A DNA stretch of 64,000 nt from Apostichopus californicus (taxonomy: Eukaryota > Echinodermata > Holothuroidea > Aspidochirotida > Stichopodidae): positions 6,511 to 70,510 of the forward strand of contig JAIPMN010000979.1 in NCBI GenBank assembly GCA_020650975.1, in the 5' to 3' direction. The first letter of the stretch is position 1; each line of letters begins with the position of its first letter. The notes beneath the pieces were generated by a model, which was given only the letters and a program-made list of their open reading frames with translations, had not been told where the DNA came from and ran no database searches. Shown here piece by piece: positions 11,801-22,500 of the stretch. A program made the translations under genes and the position numbers.

Positions 11801-14800
11801 ACAGTAATATCATGCTGTATTTATTACAGGGCTTAGTTTCACGATGAAAATACATCATGTAAGTTTGACTTGAAAATATGTCTTAATTTAAAACAATCAC
11901 GGTTATCTTTACTTTCTTTCACTAAGGCAACATAACCAACAAACGAATAAGAAGTATCCAAGACTTTAGACTACCCTTATCAAGATCAATCGGAAGTGTG
12001 AAGTCGCCTCAAAACAACTCAAAACAATACTCGGTTAGGTGTATATGCGTCGTGCAAGTTGCGTTATCAGACGACGAGGACTGAGGTATTGCGTAATCGA
12101 CTTATTTCAGCATGTAACAAGTGTTTGTTTACATCAGTCACAGAGTAATAGGTTGGGTAATTATGCAAATTTGGTACACACAGTTATGCACGTCAGAGGA
12201 GTGGTAATAGGCGATTCAGATGATTCAATGGATCAGGGCCTCTTATGTCCAAGGGCCCCAAGGGTTTTATTCTGACAGTTTACTTGAGCAAATTCTTGAC
12301 AACTACCACGCATGTTTTTGCTTGATTTATGATGAGAGTCAACTGACATGCATATGTATAGTCTGTGTTATTTCATTAACAACTGTTTCTTCTTTTTCTA
12401 TAGTTGAAAGGCACAGTTATTGCCCACTGCATTCACATGTTTTTAATGCATGTGCCGTAAACAGGGCATCTGACCTGCTTCGTCGTAGCATTGAATGCAA
12501 TATAGTCTGAATTAACAATGATGGGAAATTAATTCAATCGAAACCAAGCTTTTTCAGTGTCGGGAATGCATATACACAATTAACAATGATACAACAATTA
12601 GTACACTGGCTTTTGATTTTCTTTTTATTTCATGTTCTATGAAAACAAGAAAAGTTATGGCAAATTAAAAAACAAACTATTACCTTTTATTTTGTATAAT
12701 GGTTTTTACCCTGGAATGTTATATATGTAACTCAATAAGCAGTGTTTTATTACTCGAGTCCGATCTCGATCGGACTCGGTTAGTATATAGAAACCATGAA
12801 TCGGATTCGAACTTGGATGTAGAGGACATGGACTTGGATTCGAACTCGGACAATAAGAACTCGTAGTAGAGAAACAAGTACCGGTAGACTTATCAGGAGG
12901 ACTCGAACTTGGACTCGGATAAAAAGGACTTAATTTGGAAGTGCTGGACTCGACTACAACACTGGTAACAGTATACCTGTGTAACGTTGTTGTGTACGGT
13001 ATGCGTGATCAGCTGACTTTTGAGTGGTAAAATAGTGAATATGGTATGGAAAAATTTAATCTGATGGGTGATTATAATTATACGTAATATGACCAGGAAT
13101 CGCTTTCACGTGTAGGTGGTGGAGCAGAAGCGGAACAGAAAACTATATTGCAAAGTAAGCTAGTAATTTACTAAACCGAAATGTTACTTCTCACAGGCCC
13201 TGGCTTTCAATGCTATGGCAATATAGTGACCCGTTTATTCACGAACATGCTGCCGTTTCTGTGAGCGAAATCTGCACAAACGAGTAAAGCCCCTGATTTC
13301 ATGTGCGGTTAAAGCGCAAAATCGGTGGGGAATCGTGGGAGACGGGAATAAGTTGCGCCGCGCGCAAACGCGATTCGACGTATGAACCTGTGTTATTTCC
13401 TCTTTTAGTATTTTTACACTTATTGATTTGTGTAAAGAGCAGTATGGATGAAGTTAAAGGGAAACGCTCCAGGTCTCTTGAACAGTGGTACCTGAAACCA
13501 TTTTCCAACCCACTGAATTGATAAAAGTAGTTTGACGTCAACACCCTGCACAGTTTGAAAAATAAACGTTATAGTTTTACAAAAATATTATCATTATTTT
13601 CTAATAATTTCGTGTTCCCCTGCAGACACTTTCGCATGCTATTATTATCTTAACGTATATGCAAATAGCAAACTACACACACACACACACACACATATAT
13701 GTATATCTATATATATCTATATCCATTATCAATTATTAATCAATAATTAAGTCAATATTAATAATTGTTCAACCATACTACATTCAGACAGATTTGAGAG
13801 CAAAAAAATATTTTTGTGGCATTTCAGTTCAGTTCTCAAAACGTTGAACTACCGTGCCGTGTATGTACATTGTACGATAGTGATGTGGATTCTAGTTATT
13901 CATAATCATATCTCACCATATGTTTGACAAAGGTGGCAATTTTGGAATTTTAAGTTTATTTGCCCTTGAAATTTGCATTTTGTCGAATGTTCATCTTCCA
14001 TACGGCAAAACAACACACAGATTGATATATACATATATATATATGTCTCTGACGTAATATATGTCTCGTTGACATCGATATTTTATATTGTAGAAGGACA
14101 TTGCTATAACACAATAAATAAAATGTGGAACACTAAGGACTCTTTATCCGTTACAGATTTAGATCAACCTCATAAAACAGGGTCAATCGCAGTATTTACG
14201 AGTCACATTGAAATAAGGATATCAATCCTTACATTACACTCTTTCAATCATCCTACTAGAGTGACAAAGGGAACTGAAGTCAGGTAGGGGGGAGGAGGGG
14301 GGTGTCGGTGTTGTGTCCCAATGCCTACTAGGGTGACAGAGGGAAATGAAACTGAAGGGAGGGACGATCCGTTACTCAATACGGTACTGCAATTACCCTA
14401 CCAAAGGGACAGAGGGAAGAGATCGGGGAGGGGGGGGGGGGTTCAGAGTTCAGCTCATCTGTCTTCGTCTTATATGGGTTCTTGCACCCAGCTTCCGCAT
14501 GTAACCATGTAACCTGAACCGCGCTTGAAGTTTGCAGAAATAAAATGTTACGAACTCTGTTTTCTATAGTAGGCCTAAAGCCTACTGAATAACGGCAAAT
14601 ATCTTCCTTCTTCACATTCATGTGGAGCTTAAGTTTTTACAAATCATTAACTTTTTAGTTTCAAAGGATGTCCAACTCTGTTTGACACAACACGCTAGAA
14701 CAGATAGGTCAGGAGACACCCCTCCTCCCGTCCCCCGCCTCCAGTGCCTATGAAATCATTTGACTCTACAATATTTATAAACTACGTACCGTCAACTTAG

Positions 14801-14933
14801 TTTCAGCGTCCTTCGTGTAGCAAATCTCGTTTGAAAAGTTGTCCGATTTTCCTTGTTTGTGGGCTTCACCAGAGATGTCCTTACCAATATAATTATATCT
14901 TATGGCGTAGATCCGAGACTTCCACCCCTTCAT
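8825..14933 (-). CDS. Patatin-like phospholipase / triacylglycerol lipase, ATGL (PNPLA2) group, 5' part
   Basis: Three minus-strand exons join in phase 0: 14790-14933 (ATG at 14933), 9807-10196 and 8825-9055, giving 255 residues. The patatin fold starts at about residue 125. The oxyanion-type motif GCGFLGTYYLGV is at about 128-139. The nucleophile elbow GGASAG puts the catalytic Ser at about 161. The third exon (SPSFKLSEILHDQLEEHLP ... ISVTN ... F.SREELIE) follows the known ATGL order, so the product probably hydrolyses triacylglycerol or phospholipid at lipid droplets. The Asp-Gly-Gly exon and C-terminal half were not found and should lie beyond the left edge or in an exon I missed. Odd: about 120 residues precede the fold, against about 10 in vertebrate ATGL, with a Cys/His cluster (H88, C90, H94, H105, C106, C109). 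A possible acceptor just before the ATG means exon 1 may not be the true first exon. Which PNPLA1/2/3/5 orthologue it is cannot be decided. Confidence 0.88.
10614..10886. mobile_element. Foldback/MITE-like element with GCGAAGTTCGGACACC ends
   Basis: The left arm begins TATTGCGAAGTTCGGACAC at 10614. The right side carries two successive inverse copies, GGTGTCCGAACTTCGCA (ending 10866) and TTCCGAACTTCGCAATA (ending 10886). The 273-bp unit can fold back on itself and begins and ends with TATTGCG/CGCAATA, compatible with TA-type insertion. It has no coding capacity. A further direct copy of GAAGTTCGGACACC lies outside at 10417-10430. Confidence 0.6.
12755..12955. repeat. Degenerate hexanucleotide repeat, GGACTC/GGATTC type
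   Basis: The words GGACTCG, GGATTCGAACT, GGACTTGGATTCG and GGACTCGAACTTGGACTCGG recur over about 200 bp with interruptions, all in the same orientation. It starts with a palindrome, GAGTCCGATCTCGATCGGAC. It is GC-richer than its surroundings. Confidence 0.7.
14252..14450. repeat. Three-copy 72-bp tandem repeat with G-runs
   Basis: Words of the form CCTACTAGGGTGACAGAGGG recur at 14252, 14324 and 14397, each followed by purine-rich sequence and runs of G (up to about 12 near 14431). The copies are clearly diverged. The G-runs on the plus strand could form quadruplexes. Confidence 0.7.
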
Positions 14934-15423
14934 GATAGTAAATGACTTGTTCCACCTGAATTAAGAGACGTGATTGAGTTAACCATCAAGGTATGACCCG
15001 GGTGTCTTTTCCGAATTGAATATTTGAATTGGTTACAGCTTGAAATACATATGCCTACATTCTCTTTGATTAGCCTACAACTTATTTCTCGGTCACGACT
15101 TCTCTAGTACAATTGTTGTCCTCAGAGAAAAGACTTTGTGTGGAGAAAATCGATCGTTTCAGCAATTGGTATCGGCACATATAATAGGGACGCTCCTTCA
15201 ATTTCTCTCCTACGCGTATCCTGTTGTCTTGGCTACATCTTCAAAGACGGTTGGATTGCGCAATCGTCAAATCCAGCGACCAGAATGATGTAATCAACGT
15301 TGAGCATACATGTGCTCACCGAAGCTAGCCAGATCGCAGTGCAACGTATCTGCTAGTAATTTGTGTACGTGTGATACAACTGTGTCAAAACCCGGCTTCA
15401 ACTCTCTCTGAAATTAATTTAAA
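14934..15423. promoter_or_regulatory. Probable shared promoter region, lipase / PUDP
   Basis: These 490 bp separate the minus-strand lipase ATG (14933) from the plus-strand PUDP ATG (15424). No open frame or repeat is recognised inside. Head-to-head spacing this short normally implies a bidirectional promoter; that is inferred from position only. No TATA box in a convincing place was seen. Confidence 0.5.
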
Positions 15424-18400
15424 ATGTCGGCCAATGTGAAAGCAAACATAACTCATGTTATTTTTGACATGGACGGGTTACTGCTAGGTACATACGTAGC
15501 TACTATCATAATGTGGCTTCCTTTATCTTAATCAGTCGATATAGGCAACACTTTGTACAACTAGGCTAGGCCTAGTACAACTTAGATATAGGCCTAGGCC
15601 TGACATTTATTTATTGCTACCTTGTAAGTTGAAGGCCTATGGTATATCCTATAGTATAGGCCTAGTTAGCAACATGATACACAATAATGGTAAATATGTA
15701 TGCCTATGCATAAATACACCAAGCCTATAATTACTAAAAAGTGAAGAATTATGTAACAGAGCAATAACATAGCAATAACAGCAATAACAGAGCAATAACA
15801 GAGCAATAACATAGGCGGAGGTATAGCCTAGTGGTTAACGCCGGCGTCTCCCAGTCATGAGATCCCCGGTTCGATTCCCCGCCGACAGCAATGTTTGTCG
15901 TCTGGCAAGGGTGTTGTTCAATAACAACTTCCCGACATGGACGTTAAATGGATGTGTGCCGAGAGATTGGCTTCGGTCAGCTTGCGAGTCTATAAGCCTC
16001 CATGGCTTCTTTCGCGAGTTCCTGCTTGCGGGAAGATCACATATACATACATACATACATACATACATACAACATGGCTGGGGGAAAGGCCATGTCAGAA
16101 TAATTTGGTATCAGAAATAAAGTACCATTGACCATAAATATTAGATAACCTCCTTTATCAACAGAGGAAAGGGTGTTATCCAGTCCTACTTAATAACTAA
16201 ATTAGATAATTTTAGTACATCTTTTGGGTATTAGTATTAATCACATAGATGTCAAAATCTGATTGATGAGAAAGTACCTCAGCAACTGACCACTTTCATT
16301 TTGATTTTTTTAGTTGGTTTTCTCTTGAAAAACCTAAAATTTCTCATAATAGGTTTGTTCTTCTGACCCCCCCAAAAAATCTGGCTATTATTTGAAGACC
16401 ACTATTTAACATGAAAATTATGTCAGGCTGTTGACAGTCAACCTACATTCTTCGTATTAGATGATTTGCTTTCAGATTGAAGGAACAAATTGTGATGTAT
16501 TATTTTACATCTTTCTCAACAGACACTGAGAAGATTTATGAACAAGTGTACAGAGGCCTGATCGAGAAGTATGGGAAGACTTATCCTTTTGAGCTGAAAG
16601 TGAATTGTATGGGTAGGAAGGCTTCTGAGGCAGCACAGGTCATCATTGATCATCTTAGCTTACCCATTACCATAGAAGAGTGGTTAGAAGTCAGCCAAAA
16701 GGCAGTGTTAGAAAAATTTGCAGATGCTAAACTATTACCTGGTAAGTTGTTAAACTATCTGATTGCCTTCAGTAGACAGTTGACAGTTTTATATTGTCTC
16801 CTTTTCTTTGAGGGTTGTTGTTAGCAAAATTTATGTTGTGGGCTTAAGAGTCAGTATGCTTGGTTACTGCTAGTGCATTTTGTTGCCCATTAGGGCATCT
16901 TTCATGCAAGTATTTCAGCTGATACATCGCTTTCTAGCAAGCAATGTGGTCTACATAGCTCCCAACTCTTGAGAAAGCAAATGCTGGTCCATGCCACGAA
17001 TCGCCGTCCTGGGGGAGGGGTTTAAGGTGTCCCCCTCCCCCTTTTGAATTTTTTTGGAATCCTGGTGATGCCTACATGTAAAATGGTGGCACTAAGAAAG
17101 GATTTTGTCACCCACAATTTTCTGAGAAATATGCATTTTTTTGTGTGTAACATCAATAAATTGAATAGTAGGTGATACTTCATTCTTTCCTGTGGCATGA
17201 AATGTTTGCTGCTCGCCCCAATGAAAAGAAATATAGGCTAATTTGAGGTTCAAATGATGCTGTAAAGGAGGTTTTATACTCTATTATGCTAAATGCTAAA
17301 GAAATGATGGTAGCTAAGTCAAAATTTGATGCAATATTTTTTATGTATACTTGACAATTACAATGCGGGTTTTTCGGACGCTTGCGCAGGTCAGTGGGTT
17401 TGGGTGTTAGAATGCGGGTCCAACCCGTGAAATGCGGGTCAGTTGGGAGCTCTGGGTCTAGATACAGTTTTGATATTATAATTACATGAATACTACTACC
17501 AGCAAAGATACAAAGTACACAAACAACACTTTAAACTGGATATAAACTAAAACATACTATACAATTGGTACAAATATCCTGTCCACAGGCAGAACAGTCT
17601 CTCAACTGTCAACACTCCAAAGGAAAGTGACCTGCAATGTCCTGCTTCACAGCTTAATACTGTACCACATGACCTTGAATACACGAATAGAGAACAGGTC
17701 AAGTTTAACTTCAATCAGATTATCATCATTCTTCAGTTACACGTTACAGAACGCTAAGAAACAAAAGTCATGAAATTTAATGTTTTCATTGAAAAAGTGA
17801 AAATGGTATAGATTCTGTTTTTGACAGTTTGAATGATTACTTGACAATCTCTTTTGTTTTTGTTGCTTAAGGTGTTGATAAACTCATCAGGCACCTTCAT
17901 AAACATGCCATCCCTATTGCCGTGGCAACTGGTTCCTCCTCCACCAACTTGAAAGTCAAGGCAACACACCATGGAGAGTTCTTCAGCTTATTTCATCATA
18001 TTTTGTGTTCGGGAGATGACCCAGAGGTCAAACGTGGCAAGCCGAATCCAGACATTTTCCAGATAGCAGTGTCTAGATTTAATGGAGAAACACCATCACC
18101 AGAAAAAGTGAGAAAACTTTCAATTCGTCAAAGATTTATTCCCATAAATGATAAAAGCAATTTAACCATCATAATTAACATATGTGATGGCACATGCAAT
18201 GATAAACACCTCCCTCATACCCTATCCTCGTCCCTTCCCCCTCCACTCACCCTTACACACATATAAGGTAAAATGACTTTGATGTGTTCTTTGAAGATCA
18301 TGTTCAAGGTCAGATTCATCGTAATCGTAGATATGATATCACAGAACTTTTGTTGCTTTGTTGACCTGTGTTTCAGCATCCATGAAAAATCGATGATTTC

Positions 18401-19389
18401 TTAAAAAAATTTGTTGCCATCTCTAAATTTCAATAAATTCTTAATGAATGAGAGAATTAATGCCAAGAAAGGAGGAGCAATGTTATAGGTACTGTATGTT
18501 GTGTGATGGTACCTAAATGGTTAGTTTCTATGGAGACCACCCTAACCCACCCTTTTGAAATCAGGTGTCCATCATTTAAATATATTTAAATATTGAAGTT
18601 GAGATCATGAAGCAGGAAATACAGTTTTGAGTTTTATGGATTTTATTTGTGATGAAAGATTGAAAATTAAAAGGTTACGTATATGTGAAATACATGCCTC
18701 TACCTCTTGGCATTCATGCAGTCATTTCACATTTTGCAGAACATTTGGCTATTATAACAGCCAATCAATTATTCCCTGTGAAGACTACCACTGTACTAGC
18801 TTTGTTTCATGTTCATCCTACAGCAGACTCTTGAACAGTTACAAATCATCTCAATTTATATTGAAATTTATTTTCTATTTAGGTTTTGATATTCTTATTG
18901 TTGCTAATTTTCGGCTGTAATAGTTTAGAATTTTAGTTTAATTGTATGCTGTCATATTTTATTGCTTTTGTCTTTAATTTCTGAATTTTATCGTTTTAAT
19001 TATAATTATTGTTAAGTTATTTATTTCTGTAATTCTTTGGATGCAATATTTTTAGACTGTAATATTTTTAAGCTGTAATTTTTTTTTTAAGTTGTATTAT
19101 TTTATGCGTTTCCGTGAAGCTGCTTTGAGATCATTCTTTTGATGTAAAGCACTATATAAGAATAAATTATTATTATATTATTATCTCATCTTTTGATTTC
19201 CATCAGGTTTTGGTATTTGAAGATTCTTTTCTTGGAGTGGAGGCAGCAAAGGCTGCTGGGATGCATTGTGTGATGGTACCAGATACGAGACTAGACAGGA
19301 AGTACACAACGTCTGCAACAGTTGTACTCGACAGTATAGAAGACCTCAGTCTCACAGACTGGGGACTTCCCTCATTCACTGATACATGA
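15424..19389 (+). CDS. PUDP: Pseudouridine-5'-phosphatase (HAD hydrolase), complete
   Basis: Four exons, 15424-15487, 16523-16741, 17872-18107 and 19207-19389 (TGA), join in frame to 233 residues; the human protein has 228. PUDP (HDHD1) removes phosphate from pseudouridine 5'-phosphate released by RNA turnover, in the cytosol, using Mg2+ and an aspartyl-phosphate intermediate. All four HAD motifs are visible: [12 protein letters not shown], with Asp15 (nucleophile) and Asp17; II, VATGSSS near 112-118; III, Lys151 in [17 protein letters not shown] with Glu178 and Asp179, followed by [10 protein letters not shown]. The cap segment ([16 protein letters not shown]) matches PUDP rather than other HAD phosphatases. 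The start is the only ATG shortly before motif I and sits in AAAATG. Introns hold a SINE, a hAT-like MITE and a LINE remnant. The last 91 coding bases plus 24 bases beyond the stop are tandemly duplicated downstream. Confidence 0.96.
15725..15812. repeat. Short tandem array, AGCAATAACA unit
   Basis: GCAATAACA recurs about six times with AGA or AT spacers (clearest from 15761 to 15810), directly in front of the SINE. It may have formed by slippage at the SINE insertion site. Confidence 0.6.
15814..16074 (+). mobile_element. tRNA-derived SINE
   Basis: The head is tRNA-like with RNA polymerase III boxes: box A TAGCCTAGTGG at 15824-15834 and box B GGTTCGATTCC at 15868-15878, 44 bases apart, followed by a CCCCGCCGACA end that can pair with the first bases. 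An unrelated body follows, ending in a (CATA)n tract at about 16039-16073. It lies in PUDP intron 1 in sense orientation. The tRNA part cannot fold as an intact tRNA with a clear anticodon stem, so it is a SINE and not a tRNA gene. The body family is not identified. Confidence 0.8.
16957..17455. mobile_element. Candidate hAT-type MITE in PUDP intron 2
   Basis: The ends are inverted: AGCTCCCAACT at 16957 and AGTTGGGAGCT ending at 17451. They are flanked by near-identical 8-mers GTCTACAT (16949-16956) and GTCTAGAT (17456-17463), as expected for hAT insertion. The right end has four more bases (CTGG) than the left, so the left end may be slightly trimmed. The interior is non-coding and contains two AATGCGGGTC words near its right end. 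Confidence 0.55.
18630..19190 (+). mobile_element. Decayed 3' end of a CR1/L2-like LINE
   Basis: The segment ends in GCTTTGAGAT, then GATGTAAAGCACTATATAAG and ATAAATTATTATTATATTAT, a tail typical of CR1/L2-clade LINEs. Upstream, broken reading frames suggest the reverse-transcriptase C-terminus: a TGG in the place of the usual LWN motif near 18748, and an NSYKSS...LKFIF stretch near 18835-18875 resembling SFKS.LKT.LF. It lies in PUDP intron 3, sense orientation. No intact frame remains. Confidence 0.6.
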
Positions 19390-19528
19390 CCTTTGACATG
19401 TCCATATACAGTAGAAGTACACAAAGTCTGCAACAGTTGTACTTGACAGTATAGAAGACCTCAGTCTCACAGACTGGGGACTCCCGTCATTCACCGATAC
19501 ATGACCTTTGACATGTCCATATACAGTA
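19299..19528 (+). repeat. 115-bp tandem duplication of the PUDP 3' end
   Basis: Unit 1 (19299-19413) covers the last 91 coding bases, the TGA and 24 bases beyond. Unit 2 (19414-19528) follows without a gap and differs from it at five positions by my count. Since unit 1 contains the stop, unit 2 lies in the 3' UTR. It would encode nearly the same C-terminal 29 residues and a second TGA if it were read. Confidence 0.95.
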
Positions 19529-22500
19529 GTAATAATTTTGATTAACTAGGAGTCGTATCGACTGATCATTTACTTTTATTTCTGCATCTCCGAAGATTGT
19601 GAGATACGTGATAGTATTTTTTTTAGCAAATTCTTGTTCCAAACATTGTTTTTATACCTCATTACTAGAACCTCTTCTATCAGGTAGAGTAATACATTCA
19701 TTTCTGCTCCTTTTTCTCTTTCTTTTTTGCATGAAGCTTTTAATAAAAATACACCGTCAGTATAAACAAGAGAAGGACCAAATACTAAATAACATTTTGA
19801 ATATCTGTCAGTAATAATAGCAACATCCTTTTTAGAACAAACGTGATGTTTATTGAGTGTAATTGTGAAGAATGTTTAAGCAATATTCAGCCAATGTCAA
19901 CTTTGCACACATGAGTGAAATGATATCCCAGCCACTGCCAGTTTAATTCATTCAAGTTGGATTTGGCTGTGCTAAGTGAGCCTGACATGCCGTTCAGACC
20001 GAAAGTTACATATAACTTGAATGACCATTATGGCCTTTATCATACCCAAGAAGTATCATTCCAAAATATGTCGGCCTTGGTTATTACTAGATAATACAGA
20101 AAATTGCCTCTTACCTAGTTTAATAAATTATGAAACATTTTCCTGTAATCTGGTTCTAAATTATATCTGTAAATTGTTTTTTTTTATGAGACAGGTGTCT
20201 GTTTCAAATTTGCCCATTTGGTGGTCTTGACTGTTGCAGTAACATTCTTACAACTTACGACAGCCAACCCTAACAACTCACCCATCCCCCTTGGATCAGA
20301 TAGCATATGTAAGAGTATTGGACCATATTGTTAATATCATTTATTATCCAGCTGAAAATTTCCCCTCTACCACCACTTACCCTCACCCCCTTCTCTCATA
20401 TCAGGGTCAATTAAATAGTGTGCTGGTTTGATAGTTTTATCAATGGAATGTTTTATCTTTTTTACAATATTATTACAGTCTCAATGGTGAGTGAGGAAGG
20501 ATGGCTAATGTAGCTCGAAGAACTTGCCAAAATGAGAAGAAAAAGTTTTGTCCCATTTTTTTTAATTCATACTGCAGCATAGACCATTCAATTATCACGA
20601 ACTGTCTCTGATATTGAAGGGATAACTTGAACTCTTGTGTAAAACAACTGCTAGGTGCATAGACCACTGCTAGGTGCATAAACCACTGCTAGGTGCATAA
20701 ACCACTGCTAGGTGCATAAACCACTGCTAGGTGCATAAACCACTGCCAGTTAATTTGTACCTTTATCGTTGTTCATTAATGTGTATTGATGACATTAGTA
20801 AATTATATTGTTCAATGTATTCATCATAATCATTCTGAAATATTCATTGGAGTAACAATAATACAGTTTAGAAACTTGACTTTAATTGTTAGTGAATCAT
20901 TACATTATTACTTGTTTCTTTTATCACGTTTTTGAGTTTCAAAATTGCTTTAAAGAGAGCTTAAAATTTACATTTTGACCTGCAATCAGGTAGTAAGGTA
21001 CCATTGTTTTCATGTTAGGGCCTGATAGGAACTTTCCAGAAACTTACCATTCTTTAAAGTTGAATATCAAAAACATGAATGCCACTCAAACCTTTTCCTT
21101 GTTTTGTCATTCTATAAACATATCGACACTAAACTTATGCCTAAAGTGATCCTTTAAGGAATAACGTTGAATATGCTCTTCTGTCAATACATAAAATACC
21201 AATTGTGTTGTCCTCATAAAGTCAAGGATGTAGCGTACTGAAATAATAGTTGAACAATTAAACTGATTATCAAATAAGTTTCATGATCTTTGTCTTTGCA
21301 AACAGATTTAGATAAAACAAAAGTGAAGAAAAATTTTTGAGTAAGATATTTTAAGAACAATTAGTTTGGTTTGACAGGTGGAAGGGCTAGTGACACATGT
21401 GGGTGAGGGATTTATTGTATTTGGTGTTTCGCTGATCCAACAGCAAAGTGTGCCAAGCCAAAGAAAATAAGACAAAAAATATTCCTTTTTAAATTTATTG
21501 AACTCAAATAGGTACATGGTATTTACATCACTGCCTTTGTGTTGAATATTCATTCTGTACACATATTGAACACTAATACATTGACAGTGTCAGATTAATC
21601 ATCGAAAATGAAACGTGAAAAAAAAAAACGGTTCGCAGTCGGACAAGAGGCAAGCTGGAGCCAAATTTGTCCAAAGGTTTTTTTAATGTTCCCATCTTGT
21701 TCTTTGATCCTTTGAAGTAAACACTTGATGGGTCAAAGGGTCAAAACATCTCAGAGTAAGTCACACTCCAAGAACGAAAGACATAATTGTGAATAAGTGA
21801 GCAGTTATTCAGTGACTCAGACGGTATTCTTTGGAAAGTCATAAGAATAAAGATAACTACTTACTTCAGAGTAAATGTTAATGTCAGTCTTTTTACATTC
21901 CTCTCAAACTCTACTCACTGTGCATTTTGAAAATGTATAATAAACACAGTTTGAACCAGGTCGAAACAAATCTCATACATGAATATAAACAACACAAAGC
22001 ACTGCGATTATACCTTCCAAGAATCTCCACTTTGAACGTAACAATGGATTCCCATCCTGTTAGCCTAGAATCATTACTGCCAGGCAGCCTACTATAGAAC
22101 TGTTTTTTTTTAGATTTGTATCAATTACCTTTTATAGACCAATATCCAGATAGGATAACAAATTGATAGCAAGTATTGTTAAAAAGAAAGTACTCTTCAA
22201 GAATATTTCAGGCTCAATGATGACATAGCCAGAGTGACATAATTTTCCTTAAGGACTTTTGCCAACAAGGGTCTTGATGCCAGAAAGTGCAGAATTTACT
22301 TTTCTGTTCATTCCTTACAACAAATATTATACTGTGCAATACCATAAATTTACTTAATGACTTAAAGGTCTATGGACACCTATGAACAACATTGTCCTAA
22401 TCACTCTAATAGGCATTAGAAATCATGAAAATAGCAGCAACTTCCATCAAAATCCATCAAAGATTGATCATTTTGCAATTCTTTTCTTAACTCTAATTGT

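Larger units (their letters stand above)
10197..14789. other. First intron of the lipase gene, repeat-bearing
   Basis: This 4.6-kb intron holds a foldback element (10614-10886), a degenerate TCGGAC-type repeat (12755-12955), a CpG-rich patch (about 13230-13530), AT microsatellites (13677-13720 and 14020-14045) and a three-copy 72-bp repeat with G runs (14252-14450). An open minus-strand frame at 11460-11777 with possible splice borders is noted among the rejected items. No other exon is supported. Confidence 0.6.

Noticed and set aside
15814-15886. Could be a true tRNA gene, since box A and box B are intact
   Set aside because: The head is followed by a SINE body with a CATA tail, and no convincing anticodon stem could be drawn.
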